Assembly: GCF_900230185.1 (NCBI RefSeq)
Contig: NZ_OCSR01000001.1
Location: 1,860,001-1,924,000 of the forward strand
DNA: 64,000 nt
Reading direction: 5' to 3'
From: Burkholderia sp. OK233
GTDB taxonomy: Bacteria; Pseudomonadota; Gammaproteobacteria; Burkholderiales; Burkholderiaceae
Translations under genes and position numbers: made by a program
Notes under the pieces: model-generated
Told to the model about the DNA's origin: nothing
The model's input: only the letters and a program-made list of their open reading frames with translations
Databases searched by the model: none
Shown: in pieces, positions 31,299 to 43,616 of the stretch
Layout of the letters: the number at the start of each line of letters is the position of its first letter
Numbering within the stretch: position 1 is the stretch's first letter

Positions 31299-31370
31299 CT
31301 GCCGGGTCAAATTTGCGGCCTACAAAAAGGCGCGACTCAACCGCCGCGCCTTTTCACCAGCGTCACACAC

Positions 31371-34300
31371 TTACCACTGATACGACGCACCTGCACCAAC
31401 CGTCGTTTCGCTGCCGCTGATGCCGGCACCCACCTTGACCTTCAGGTTCTGCGTGATACGGGCCGAGGCGCCCACAGCCGCTGCTTGATACCCCTTGTAA
31501 GTCGCTCCGGCGACGCCGACTGCGAGCGTCTTGCCCGGATCGACTTCCGGGATCATCGTCAGTGCCGTGGCAGCGGCGACTCCGCTGTAGGCGCTGCGCG
31601 CAACGTCATTGATACCCGACTGGAACTGACGCATGTTAACGGCGTCGGTCGGCGCCTTGCCGTCCGCGACGTTCGTAATGCGACGCTCGTTGCCTTGCGA
31701 GCCCACGGAAACGGTGTTTGCCCGGTCGGCCACCGAACCCGAGCCAATGGCCACCGAGTTGTCGCCACTGGCCTGTGCGCCACCGCCGATGGCGACCGCG
31801 CCGCTACCGGTTGCCGAAGCCGCCGGCGCGCCGCCCGCGTCGAGCGACATCGCCGACGTGCCGGTTTGCTGCTGGTTCTGCACCGTCTGGCTCAGATCCG
31901 ACAACTGCTGGTTGGTATTCCACAACTGCGCACCGGTTACTGCGTCAGTGCTTGTCGCGGACAGGTCGCCGTCCTGCAGATTGCTCAGCTTGACCTTCGG
32001 CGCGCTGGTCGAACCGCCCAACGTCACCTGATCGTGTGCGGCCGAGTCGTATGACACCGCGTTCGCCACCGAGCCGCTCATCGTGCCGACAGTCGATTGC
32101 AAACTCGCGATGTCGGACGTGTTTTGCGTCACACGGCCGTCGATGTTGCCAATCGCGGCTCCGACATTGTTCACCGTCGTACCGCCCACGCTGTAGCTCG
32201 GCGCGGAGACCGTGCCGTCAGCGTTGACGGTCGAACCGCCCCCAAGCGCTGCGGCCGTGCTTGCCGCATTGGCGTACAGTTGCGAGCCGTTCACTGCATC
32301 GCTGCTGGTAACGTTCACCGAACCGGATGCGACACCCGTCACGACGCGGTTGCCCGTAGTACCGGCCACGCTGAGCCGCTGACCGTCGGTCGTCGCGCCG
32401 ATGCGCAGATCACGCGAGGTTTGGTCCTGCATAACCATGCCGATGCTGCCGTTGTTGATCTGCGTTTCCAGCGACGACAGATTGGTGTCGAGCGTATCGA
32501 GCGCATCGCCGACAGTGGTCTGCGTGCCGCCCTGCATGTGGTACGTAGGGCTGACGATTGAGCCGTCCGCGGTGACCTGCGCACCACCGCCGAGGGACGC
32601 GACGAGCGGGCTCAACTGACCCAGGTTGACTGCGGAGTTGCTCGTCGTGCCGGCGGCGACGCCGAGCAGTTCGCGGGGTCCTGCGGTGCCCGTAAAGTTG
32701 ACGCTCGAGCCGCCCGTGTTGCTGGCGATAGTCAGATCACCCGAAGTCTGATCCTGCTGCACGAGGCCCACTGCGCCCGTGTTGATCTGGTTGGCCAAGT
32801 CGCTTACCGAGCCTTCGACTGTCGTGACGCGCGTGTCGAGGTTCGCGATGTCGCTGGAGTTCTGCGCTACGTTCTGATTCGTCGCGGAGAGCTGCGAACC
32901 GTTCACCGCGTCCTTGCTCGACGCCGACAGCGTACCGTCCCCCACGTTCACGATCTTGCGCTCGGCACCGACACTGCCCACGGCAACCGTATTGGCCTGA
33001 TCGGCCACCGAGCCGCTGCCCAGCGCCACTGCATTAGCCGCTGAGGCGTTCGCGCTGGCACCGAAAGCAAGCGAGCTGGCCTGGCTGGCGGCCGAGTTCT
33101 TGCCAAGGGCCATCGCATTGGTCGCCGAGGCGCTCGCGCCGCTACCCTGAGCGACCGCATAGTCCCCGCTTGCGGACGAAGTGGCGCCCAGGCTGACTGA
33201 AGATTTTCCCGAAGCTGCGGCGCTGTAACCCATTGCCAACGCTCCCGCGGCCGAAGCCATGCTCCCATAGCCCATTGCCGCGGCGTAACCGCCAGTAGCG
33301 GTGGCGAGTGTCCCCATCGCGATGGCGGCGCCGCCGGCTAGAGACCCACCACCCAAAGCGATGGCGTCCGTGTTGTTGGTTATCGCAGCATCGAATGCCC
33401 ACCGGCCATTTAGCGAGCCGTTAGAATTGTTGCTGAACGCCATGTGCTGCACGTAGGGCTGCAACTGGCTTTGCAACTGGCCGTAGTTCACCGCATCGGT
33501 GGCGTTCGTACCGGCTGCCACGTTCACGATCTTGCGCTCCCCGTTCACGCGGCCGACGGAAATCGTGTTGTCCTGGTCTGCGATCGAGGACATGCCCAAG
33601 GCGACAGACTGGGCCGCCGTCGCGGAAGCAAACCTACCCAAGGCCATCGCATTCGGCTCCGATGCTACAGCCATGTTGCCAACGGCTACCGAGCTACCGC
33701 CCGAAGCCTGAGTCTGAAAGCCAAACGCTATGGCGCTATTGCCCAAAGCCTGCGCTCCGTAGCCAAACGCCAAGGCATTGGAGCCAGCCCCGCTCAGCGC
33801 CCGCACCGCGACGGCCCCAGTGCTCGCCAGAGATCCGCCGCCGATGGCGATGCTGTCCTGACCGCTTGCCGCAGCCGGACTACCTGTATATTGGCCGTAG
33901 CCCGAACTACCGGAGATGGCGCTGAAGGAAATTCGGGGATCCGGCTTGTCGGCAGCGGCGAGGTTATCTATGGTCGCCTGCAAGTTCGACACATTGGTAT
34001 TCGTCGCAAATAGCTGCGAGCCGTTGACCGCGTCCTTGCTCGACGCCGACAGCGCGCCTGCTGCCACGTTCGTGAGCGTCGTGCCCGATGCGCCACCAAG
34101 CGTCACCTTGCTCAGCGTCGTATCGTCGTAGGCGACGAATGAGTTAGTTGCGTTGCCGCTGGAATCAGTCTTCAAACCCAATGCCTGCAACTGCGCATAA
34201 TTCACTGCATCCGTACCTTGCGTACCCGCAGCGACGTTCACGATCTTGCGCTCGCCGCCTGCCTTACCTACGGAAACCGTGTTCGCGACATTGGCCACCG

Positions 34301-35141
34301 AATTTTGCCCTAACGCTATTGAATTCGCCGCTGTAGCACTTGCGTTGTAGCCGACCGCTGTGGCGCCGGTGGTGATGGAGTTCCCGGCCACCGCAGATGA
34401 ACCCAGCGCTGTCGAACCGGTTCCCGTGGCGGTCGCGCTGGTACCAATCGCGACAATGTTATATGCGTTGGCGCCGTTGACGAGATCGCTTGCTACAGCG
34501 CCGCTACCGATCGCTAGCGATCTATAGGTATTCGCCCCAAGTCTGGCATTGTCAGTCCCGTCATTGTTGCCCTTCACGTTCATGTACGCGAAATTGACAA
34601 CGGCTGAACCGTTGGTGATGCCAAAGAGCTGCGCGCCATTCACCGCATCCGTGCTCGATCCCGAGACTTCGCCTGCGGCCACGTTGGAAATTTTATTGCC
34701 GCCCATATTAAGCGTATTCAGCATGAACAAGCCGCTGTTCGTGATCTTCATCAGATCGACGCCACCTGCTCCAATATGGGCCGTATTCGGATCGGTCACC
34801 GTGAAGTACGAGCCTGCCGTACCGCTAGTGTTGTACGAAACAATCCCCGCCAGCTGTGTCGCCGCGCTGCAATCGCCGTTCGTGGTGACCACCGCTCCAT
34901 CAGCCGAAGAAATACAGTCCGAGTTGCTCGAATCGGTACCCAGGATGCCTGCGGCAAACGAATTTGGCGTCGCCGCCGCCTCAGACTTCACCGATGTGCC
35001 AAATCCAACGCCAGCGGCCATCAGCGCCGCCACGAGCACCTTCTTGCTGCGGCTCTTCTTGCCACGGCTCTTCGCCGTTTCGGAAGCAGCCACATACGTC
35101 CCGGTGGTCTCATTCCAAACGGTCTTGTATGACTTGTTCAT
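31371..35141 (-). CDS. Trimeric autotransporter adhesin (YadA/BpaA-like)
   Basis: 1256 aa from ATG 35141 (AGGA upstream). The start MNKSYKTVWNETTGTYVAASE is an extended signal peptide region, followed by a hydrophobic core VLVAALMAAGVGFGTSV. The passenger has head-type repeats such as AIGxxAxAxGxxSxALG, many neck motifs of the kind AAGTxxTDAVNYAQL or DAVNGSQL, and coiled-coil stalk segments. The last 75 residues (AYSGVAAATALTMIPEVDPGKTLAVGVAGATYKGYQAA... ending GAGASYQW) are the YadA anchor that trimerises into a 12-strand outer-membrane barrel. The gene is intact. The likely role is surface attachment; the ligand is unknown. Confidence 0.95.
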   Translation of the reverse strand: MNKSYKTVWNETTGTYVAASETAKSRGKKSRSKKVLVAALMAAGVGFGTSVKSEAAATPNSFAAGILGTDSSNSDCISSADGAVVTTNGDCSAATQLAGIVSYNTSGTAGSYFTVTDPNTAHIGAGGVDLMKITNSGLFMLNTLNMGGNKISNVAAGEVSGSSTDAVNGAQLFGITNGSAVVNFAYMNVKGNNDGTDNARLGANTYRSLAIGSGAVASDLVNGANAYNIVAIGTSATATGTGSTALGSSAVAGNSITTGATAVGYNASATAANSIALGQNSVANVANTVSVGKAGGERKIVNVAAGTQGTDAVNYAQLQALGLKTDSSGNATNSFVAYDDTTLSKVTLGGASGTTLTNVAAGALSASSKDAVNGSQLFATNTNVSNLQATIDNLAAADKPDPRISFSAISGSSGYGQYTGSPAAASGQDSIAIGGGSLASTGAVAVRALSGAGSNALAFGYGAQALGNSAIAFGFQTQASGGSSVAVGNMAVASEPNAMALGRFASATAAQSVALGMSSIADQDNTISVGRVNGERKIVNVAAGTNATDAVNYGQLQSQLQPYVQHMAFSNNSNGSLNGRWAFDAAITNNTDAIALGGGSLAGGAAIAMGTLATATGGYAAAMGYGSMASAAGALAMGYSAAASGKSSVSLGATSSASGDYAVAQGSGASASATNAMALGKNSAASQASSLAFGASANASAANAVALGSGSVADQANTVAVGSVGAERKIVNVGDGTLSASSKDAVNGSQLSATNQNVAQNSSDIANLDTRVTTVEGSVSDLANQINTGAVGLVQQDQTSGDLTIASNTGGSSVNFTGTAGPRELLGVAAGTTSNSAVNLGQLSPLVASLGGGAQVTADGSIVSPTYHMQGGTQTTVGDALDTLDTNLSSLETQINNGSIGMVMQDQTSRDLRIGATTDGQRLSVAGTTGNRVVTGVASGSVNVTSSDAVNGSQLYANAASTAAALGGGSTVNADGTVSAPSYSVGGTTVNNVGAAIGNIDGRVTQNTSDIASLQSTVGTMSGSVANAVSYDSAAHDQVTLGGSTSAPKVKLSNLQDGDLSATSTDAVTGAQLWNTNQQLSDLSQTVQNQQQTGTSAMSLDAGGAPAASATGSGAVAIGGGAQASGDNSVAIGSGSVADRANTVSVGSQGNERRITNVADGKAPTDAVNMRQFQSGINDVARSAYSGVAAATALTMIPEVDPGKTLAVGVAGATYKGYQAAAVGASARITQNLKVKVGAGISGSETTVGAGASYQW

Positions 35142-35485
35142 GATTTTTTCCTTCTGAGGATCTGCTGTACGGGTCAGTGCCGCGCGCGGCGATTGAATGA
35201 ATATCCGCGCACGCCATTGGATTTTCAGAAGGATTGAAATCGGAGCCGTCACGATGAATCTTTGCGGACCATCCCATTAATCCTTCCGGGATGACCCCAC
35301 TATAGAATTCAGAATTTCGACACCTAATAAGACGGTTCTTAAATAACACTTACTGACAAACGGAATATTCCTACACGTAACACGCATGAAATAGCGGGGC
35401 CTCGCTGCAAAGTCCGATGGTGTCTGCGGCTTCCCTGATAGACCACGAGAATTGCCACAGACAAACATCCGTCACGCCCACCAAA

Positions 35486-35503
35486 ATTAGGAAAAATCCT
35501 AAT
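35486..35503. promoter_or_regulatory. TAGGA-N4-TCCTA palindrome, copy 1
   Basis: Perfect 7-bp arms ATTAGGA and TCCTAAT around AAAA. Such short dyads with a T/C-rich half site are typical of NarL/FixJ-type response regulators (BvgA sites have related half sites); the binding protein is not known. Confidence 0.5.
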
Positions 35504-35686
35504 GGATCCGAGACGCAAATTCGCGCTTCGACGGGACAGCGGAAAGTCCGAAACCTGGGTTTAAACCCAACGGTTCCGGATCCGTATCAAAGGAAGGACT
35601 AGAACAAACGAGATACGACTAACGAGACGCAATTCGCACAGCAGCAGATACCGCGCCAATTAACCAAACCAGATTAACCACAGTAA

Positions 35687-35702
35687 ATAGGACAATTCCT
35701 AT
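35687..35702. promoter_or_regulatory. TAGGA-N4-TCCTA palindrome, copy 2
   Basis: Perfect 6-bp arms ATAGGA and TCCTAT around CAAT, with the same spacing as the copy at 35486. It lies 3 bp from the hemJ stop codon and 546 bp from the adhesin start. Confidence 0.45.
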
Positions 35703-35705
35703 CTA

Positions 35706-36122
35706 TCAAAATGGTTTGATTATCACCAAAGCCACCGCCGCCAGCATCCCCAGCACCGGAAGCTCATTAAACATCCGATACCACTTGTGCGAACGACGGT
35801 TCTCACCCCGCTCGAACGTCGCCAGCAGCCGCCCGCAATAGAAGTGATAGACAATCAGCAGCGCCACCACGCCGAGCTTCGCATGCAGCCAGCCCTGCCC
35901 GCGTCCAATGCCGATCGCGAGCCACAACCACAGCCCGCAGGCGAGCGCCGGGAACGCGATAAACGTCATGAAGCGATACAGCTTGCGCGCCATGATGAGC
36001 AGGCGCGCAACGGCAGCAGGCTCCGTCTCCATGGCCAGATTGACGAAAATGCGCGGCAGGTAGAACAGGCCGGCAAACCACGCAGCAATCAGAACAATGT
36101 GAAACGTCTTTACCCAAAGCAT
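35706..36122 (-). CDS. hemJ: Protoporphyrinogen oxidase HemJ / CopD-like membrane protein
   Basis: 138 aa from ATG 36122, with AGGA six bases ahead; a GTG at 36137 is the alternative. Four hydrophobic helices are visible. WVKTFHIVLIAAWFAGLFYLPRIFVNLAM carries the conserved His and the GLFYLPR motif of HemJ (former UPF0093). FHAKLG-type wording appears as WLHAKLGVVALLIVYHFYCGRLL, and WYRMFNELPVLGMLAAV ends the protein. HemJ oxidises protoporphyrinogen IX in many bacteria lacking HemG/HemY. It is a single gene. Confidence 0.88.
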   Translation of the reverse strand: MLWVKTFHIVLIAAWFAGLFYLPRIFVNLAMETEPAAVARLLIMARKLYRFMTFIAFPALACGLWLWLAIGIGRGQGWLHAKLGVVALLIVYHFYCGRLLATFERGENRRSHKWYRMFNELPVLGMLAAVALVIIKPF

Positions 36123-36184
36123 CGGCAGTCCTAGCACGACTCGTTGACCTTATTGTTTGGCTATCGCGTGACGTCGCGGCGGGC

Positions 36185-37456
36185 TTATTGCCGCCCCTCG
36201 CCATGCCCAAGCACGATGTATTTCAGCGACGTCAGCCCGTCCAGCCCCACCGGCCCGCGCGCGTGCAGCTTGTCGTTGGAGATGCCGATTTCCGCGCCCA
36301 GTCCGAATTCAAACCCGTCCGCGAAACGCGTCGACGCATTGACCATCACGCTCGCCGAATCGACTTCGCGCAGGAAACGCATCGCGCGGTCGTGGTCTTC
36401 GGTGACGATCGCGTCGGTGTGCTGCGAGCTGTAGGTGTTGATGTGGTCGATCGCCGCGTCGAGGCCGTCAACCACTTTGATCGCGAGCACCGGCGCCAGA
36501 TATTCGGTGCGCCAGTCTTCTTCGGTGGCGTCGACAAGCGGACCCACACCTGCATCCGACAACACGGCGCGCGCTGTCGCGTCCACGCGTAGTTCGACTT
36601 CCTTGTCGCGATACAGCTTGCCCAAAAGCGGCAGCACTTCAGCCGCAATGCCACGCGCCACCAGCAGCGTTTCCATCGTATTGCAGGTGCCGTAACGGTG
36701 CGTCTTGGCGTTGTCGCAGACGGTCAGCGCTTTCGTCATATCCGCGCGATCGTCGACGTACACGTGGCAGATGCCGTCGAGGTGCTTGATCATCGGCACG
36801 CGGGCTTCTTCCATCAGCCGCGCAATCAGGCTCTTGCCGCCGCGCGGCACGATCACGTCGACAAATTCGGTCATCGTGATCAGCGCGCCGACCGCCGCGC
36901 GATCTGACGTGGCCACCACCTGTACCGCGTCCTGCGGCAAACCAGCGGACTCCAGCCCTTCGCCGATCAACTTCGCCAATGCGGTGTTGCATTCGAGCGC
37001 TTCGGAACCGCCGCGCAGAATCGTCGCGTTGCCGGACTTCAGGCACAGCGCGGCGGCGTCGATCGTCACGTTCGGACGCGATTCGTAGATGATGCCGATG
37101 ACACCGAGCGGCACGCGCATCTGGCCAACCTGAATGCCGCTAGGCCGGTACTTGAGATTGCTGATCTCGCCAATCGGATCCGGCAGCGCGGTGACCTGGC
37201 GCAAGCCTTCGACCATCGTCTTCAGCGCTTTGTCCGACAGCGTCAGACGATCGATGAATGCAGCGTCGAGACCTTTGTCGCGCGCACGCGCCACGTCACG
37301 CGCGTTGGCTTCCTTAAGCAGCGCCGCATCGCGTTCAATCGCGTGCGCGACAGCGGCAAGCGCGGCATTCTTCGCCGCCGTCGACGCACGCGCCATCGCA
37401 CGCGAAGCGTGACGGGCGCGGCGGCCGAGGTCGGTCATGTACTGGTCGATATCCAT
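36185..37456 (-). CDS. proA: Glutamate-5-semialdehyde dehydrogenase
   Basis: 423 aa from ATG 37456 ([21 protein letters not shown]). ProA family of the aldehyde dehydrogenase superfamily. The catalytic cysteine is in [16 protein letters not shown]. Other conserved segments are [42 protein letters not shown] and [21 protein letters not shown]. It reduces gamma-glutamyl phosphate to the semialdehyde in proline synthesis. proB is not nearby. It is 278 bp from holA, which holds nothing I can identify. Confidence 0.96.
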   Translation of the reverse strand: MDIDQYMTDLGRRARHASRAMARASTAAKNAALAAVAHAIERDAALLKEANARDVARARDKGLDAAFIDRLTLSDKALKTMVEGLRQVTALPDPIGEISNLKYRPSGIQVGQMRVPLGVIGIIYESRPNVTIDAAALCLKSGNATILRGGSEALECNTALAKLIGEGLESAGLPQDAVQVVATSDRAAVGALITMTEFVDVIVPRGGKSLIARLMEEARVPMIKHLDGICHVYVDDRADMTKALTVCDNAKTHRYGTCNTMETLLVARGIAAEVLPLLGKLYRDKEVELRVDATARAVLSDAGVGPLVDATEEDWRTEYLAPVLAIKVVDGLDAAIDHINTYSSQHTDAIVTEDHDRAMRFLREVDSASVMVNASTRFADGFEFGLGAEIGISNDKLHARGPVGLDGLTSLKYIVLGHGEGRQ

Positions 37457-37734
37457 GGTGATTCTCGTGGTGCCGCGCACGTTCACGTGCGGCGGACAGG
37501 CAGAATTAGCGAAACATCAAACGATTGTAAATCGGGTGGCGGCGCTTTGCTCGCCGCGGCGGCCGGAGTGGCTAAGGTGAGGTCCTTGGCGCCATCAACG
37601 TCGACGGCACGAGACCTGATACTGCATCTGCAGCGACTATGACGCGTCCAGGTGCCTGTTAACCGGGAAAACCTCACCGGCCCCGCATCGACATGTCAGC
37701 CCCCCAACCACTTTAGCTACGTCGATCGTCCGGA

Positions 37735-38853
37735 TCAGACTGGCCTTCGTGCTGGTGCGGCTGCCGCAGAGCGAGGTCGTGGCGACGGCACAGGCGCCGT
37801 TTTCGGCGAAGCCACCGTCATCGCCAGCTCGAACAAGCCGTCCCACGGATCGGGCGGCGGATCGTTGCGATGATTGCCCGGCGTGCCGCCAGACAATCCC
37901 TTCACCTGCCGATCCAACCGCGCCGCCAAAGCGAGCGCCTTTTCAAGCGCACCCTCGGTGACGCGCGACAACGCCGGCCCGATCAGCCGTTCACGCGGCC
38001 CCCATACGCGGTTCTCGCGCACCAGCATCGCGAGCGGTTTGCCCGCCGCGACGCCACGCTTGATCCGCAACAGCGTACGCACTTCCTCGACAACGGCCCA
38101 CAGCACCAGCACCGCAGCCTCGCCTTCGCCGCGCAAGCCGTCGAGCATGCGCGACAAACGGCCGACATCGCCGGCCAGCATCGCCTCGTTCAGCTTGAAA
38201 ACGTCGTAACGGGCGACGTTCAGCACGGCGTCCTGAATCTGTTCAAAGCTCAACGAACCGGCCTGATACAGCAGCCCGAGCTTCTGGATTTCCTGATGCG
38301 CGGCGAGCAGGTTGCCTTCCACGCGCTCGGCGATGAACGCCAGCGCGCGCCGCCCTTCCTCGCCCGCGGCAACCCGCTGGCCCTGAGCCGCGAGCCGTTG
38401 ACCGACCCAATTAGGCAACTGCGCGCGCTCCACCGGATCGATTTTCAACGCGACGCCGGCATCGGACAGCGCGGTGAACCACGCCGACTTTTGCGTGGCC
38501 GCGTCGAGCCTCGGTAGCGTGATCATGGTCAACACGTCGTCATTGACGGCGGCAGCGAGCGCCTTCAGCGCATCCGCGCCTTCCTTGCCGGGCTTGCCCG
38601 ACGGAATACGCAATTCAACCAGTTGCCGGTCGCCGAACAGCGACATCGACTGACTCGCGCCAAGCAGCGAACTCCAGTCGAACCCACGCTCGACGGTGAA
38701 TACCGAGCGGTCAGTAAAACCAGCCGCACGCGCCGTCGCGCGAATCCGGTCGCACGCTTCCTGCGCGAGCAGGTGCTCGTCGCCGTACACGACGTACAGT
38801 CCGGCGAGTCCCTTCGCGAGATGCGTTTCGAGCGCGTCAAGTCGCAGTTGCAT
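37735..38853 (-). CDS. holA: DNA polymerase III subunit delta
   Basis: 372 aa. MQLRLDALETHLAKGLAGLYVVYGDEHLLAQEACDRIRATAR matches the HolA N-terminus that contacts the beta clamp. Later parts, such as FIAERVEGNLLAAHQEIQKLGLL, VLNVARYDVFKLNEAMLAGD and LVLWAVVEEVRTLLRIK, complete the AAA+-like clamp-loader fold without a P-loop, as is normal for delta. It opens the sliding clamp. It is downstream of leuS and lptE on the same strand, a conserved order. Confidence 0.93.
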   Translation of the reverse strand: MQLRLDALETHLAKGLAGLYVVYGDEHLLAQEACDRIRATARAAGFTDRSVFTVERGFDWSSLLGASQSMSLFGDRQLVELRIPSGKPGKEGADALKALAAAVNDDVLTMITLPRLDAATQKSAWFTALSDAGVALKIDPVERAQLPNWVGQRLAAQGQRVAAGEEGRRALAFIAERVEGNLLAAHQEIQKLGLLYQAGSLSFEQIQDAVLNVARYDVFKLNEAMLAGDVGRLSRMLDGLRGEGEAAVLVLWAVVEEVRTLLRIKRGVAAGKPLAMLVRENRVWGPRERLIGPALSRVTEGALEKALALAARLDRQVKGLSGGTPGNHRNDPPPDPWDGLFELAMTVASPKTAPVPSPRPRSAAAAPARRPV

Positions 38854-38925
38854 GGCTACCGATCGGCGAAGTTAAACACGTGCATGTACACGTGCAGCAA
38901 GCTAAACAAAGACACAGCGCGACGC

Positions 38926-39477
38926 TCACAGCGGCGGCGGCGGCAACGGCGCACGCGGCGCAACCCCCGGCACCTGCTCACCCGGCGCCGGATGCAGCGA
39001 GCGCACCATCGACAGACGGCGCGTCAACTGGTCGATTGCGTCGTTTTCCATGTCTGCGAACAGAAGGTCGGCTTCCGCAGCCTTGGCCTGTGAGAACTGG
39101 TCGCTGTAGGTCATCGCGCGGTTCAGCGCGATCACGCTCGGCGGAATCAGCACCGTGCCGTCCTTGCCGACCAGCGTGTAGTTCATCGAAAGATTCATCG
39201 CATACTCTTCGACCACACCGAGCGTGTTCAGCGTGAGCGTACTGATGGCGCGGCCTTCCGTGATCTGCAACGTTGCGTCGGCATTCGCGACGGAACTGAC
39301 CACCACCGTATCGCTGCCGCCCTGCACGATGCGGGTCAGCCGCGCGCCGGCCGCTGCCGAACCGCCGGAGATAAAGAGGCGTTTGAACGCGTAGTCCTGC
39401 TGGCCGCGCAACTGGAAGCCGCAGGCGGACAATATCAGCACGCTGCACACCAGCGTCAATAACGATCTGCGAGTCAC
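38926..39477 (-). CDS. lptE: LPS-assembly lipoprotein LptE
   Basis: 183 aa starting at GTG 39477, with GGAG 5 bases ahead. The lipobox is LSAC (SVLILSACGFQLRG), giving an N-acylated cysteine at position 20. CGFQLRGQ is the usual LptE start. LptE plugs the LptD barrel and helps insert lipopolysaccharide into the outer membrane. The C-terminus is Pro-rich (PLPPPPL). It is located between leuS and holA, the same context as E. coli leuS-lptE-holA. Confidence 0.93.
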   Translation of the reverse strand: MTRRSLLTLVCSVLILSACGFQLRGQQDYAFKRLFISGGSAAAGARLTRIVQGGSDTVVVSSVANADATLQITEGRAISTLTLNTLGVVEEYAMNLSMNYTLVGKDGTVLIPPSVIALNRAMTYSDQFSQAKAAEADLLFADMENDAIDQLTRRLSMVRSLHPAPGEQVPGVAPRAPLPPPPL

Positions 39478-39579
39478 ATTGGCTCCTGGTTCGCAGTAGA
39501 TTCCGCAGCGCGGACAAGCGTCGCCGCACGCGGCGGCGTCCTGTCTGCAGTCATGTTTGGGTGGGCTGTCAAACGGGCT

Positions 39580-42252
<2,673 letters not shown>

Positions 42253-42361
42253 TCAGCGGGGGAAAGGGCTGATTATACCGTTCACGGACGGGCGCGCCGC
42301 GTGGCGTGGCGCGCGGGTTCGACCGGGTTGCGCCTGAGTGGGCGCGGTGCCGTCAGCGCCA

Positions 42362-42799
42362 CTATGGCTTCGCGCCCGGCGGCGGCGGGTCCGTCACGAA
42401 ACCAATCCGCTCGAGCCCGGCCTGCTGCGCCGCGCCCATCACCTGCGCGATCACCTCGTAGCGCGTCGAGCGCTCGGCGCTCAGGTGGATCTCGGGCTGG
42501 TCGGCCTGCGTCGCTTTACCCGCTGCCATGAATTGCGCGCGCATCTGCTGCAGCGTAATGACGGTGCCGTTCCAGTACAGCTTGCCGGCGGCATCGATTG
42601 AAAGTGAAATGGTTTGCGGCGTTTGCCGCGCGGGCGCTGCCGCGACTTTGGGCAGGTCAAGCCGGATCGCGTGCGTGAATAAAGGCGCCGTAATGATAAA
42701 AATCACCAGCAGCACCAGCATCACGTCGATCAACGGCGTCATGTTGATCTCGGCCATCGGCGCGGCCGTCTGCTTTTTCTTGAGTCCGCCGAATGCCAT
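42362..42799 (-). CDS. exbD: Biopolymer transport protein ExbD/TolR family
   Basis: 145 aa. One N-terminal transmembrane helix follows the family motif MAEINMTPLIDVMLVLLVIFIITAPLF, where the Asp in LIDVMLV is the proton-path residue. A small periplasmic domain follows. It is paired with the ExbB/TolQ gene 36 bp upstream and forms a proton-driven motor that energises TonB or Tol. No tonB or tolA gene is seen here, so the partner is not defined, but ExbD is the more likely name in this context. Confidence 0.88.
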   Translation of the reverse strand: MAFGGLKKKQTAAPMAEINMTPLIDVMLVLLVIFIITAPLFTHAIRLDLPKVAAAPARQTPQTISLSIDAAGKLYWNGTVITLQQMRAQFMAAGKATQADQPEIHLSAERSTRYEVIAQVMGAAQQAGLERIGFVTDPPPPGAKP

Positions 42800-42835
42800 G
42801 TCGCCTCCGTCTCTCTTCCAGCTTCAGCGCTGCGC

Positions 42836-43552
42836 TTAGTGGGTTCGGGCCTGAGCTTGCTGATGCTGGGGCTGGGGCCGAGGCTGATCCGCCGGCGCAC
42901 ACACATAGGCGTGCAGATCATGCGCAAAGCCGTCGAGTTCTTCCGACAACTGCCGCACCATCCGCCCGAGCACGTTATAGGCGAGCACTGCCGGGATCGC
43001 GACCACGAGGCCGAAGGCCGTCATGATCAGCGCCTCGCCGACCGGACCCGCCACGTTTTCGATCTGCGCCTGACCGCTCGCCGCGATGCTGCCGAGCGCG
43101 TGATAGATGCCCCAAACGGTGCCGAGCAGGCCGACGAAAGGCGCGGTGCTGCCCACCGAGGCCAGCAGCACCTGGCCGAACTCGAGCCGCCGCTGCGACG
43201 CGTTGAGCGCCTGACGCAGCGCTCTCAGCACCCGCTCGCCGCGCTCGACGCGCGCGAGCAGCGCGCCGGGAATGTCGACTTCAGCCGCATGCAGCGCGGC
43301 CTCGGCGAGCGGCGTGAAGACGCGCTCGCGATCCACGCGCCTCAATGCCACGACGCCGTCCGCCAACGTCGACGCCTGCCAGAACAGCGCGATCGCCGGC
43401 GTGGCCTGACGTTTGGCGCGTGTAAGGATCCAGCTTTTGACGATCAGAAAGCACCAGCTCGCAATCGACATAGCCAGCAACACGTACGCGACGCCATGCG
43501 TGATCGCGTCGCTGGTTTCCAGGTAGTGGATGATGCCGCTGCTGCCTGCCAT
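42836..43552 (-). CDS. exbB: MotA/TolQ/ExbB proton channel family protein
   Basis: 238 aa. Three hydrophobic segments: near residues 18-40 (VAYVLLAMSIASWCFLIVKSWIL), near 130 (VGSTAPFVGLLGTVWGIYHALG) and near 170 (GPVGEALIMTAFGLVVAIPAVLAYN). The last two contain the conserved channel-lining motifs of ExbB/TolQ. The C-terminus is a Gln/Pro/His-rich tail. It is upstream of exbD and downstream of dapB on the same strand, likely one operon. Confidence 0.88.
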   Translation of the reverse strand: MAGSSGIIHYLETSDAITHGVAYVLLAMSIASWCFLIVKSWILTRAKRQATPAIALFWQASTLADGVVALRRVDRERVFTPLAEAALHAAEVDIPGALLARVERGERVLRALRQALNASQRRLEFGQVLLASVGSTAPFVGLLGTVWGIYHALGSIAASGQAQIENVAGPVGEALIMTAFGLVVAIPAVLAYNVLGRMVRQLSEELDGFAHDLHAYVCAPADQPRPQPQHQQAQARTH

Positions 43553-43616
43553 CTGACCTCGCTATCGGAAAGTGATTACAGGGGCGTACGAGGCCCCGCA
43601 CAGGCCCCACGGATGC

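Larger units (their letters stand above)
35142..35705. other. Long AT-richer regulatory region upstream of adhesin
   Basis: 564 bp with no credible ORF and visibly lower GC than its neighbours. It contains ATTAGGA-AAAA-TCCTAAT (35486-35503), ATAGGA-CAAT-TCCTAT (35687-35702), GGAATATTCC (35362-35371, read TAGGAATATTCC on the minus strand) and TGGGTTTAAACCCA (35556-35569). No strong sigma-70 promoter is evident; TATAGT on the minus strand near 35302 is a weak -10 candidate. Confidence 0.6.
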
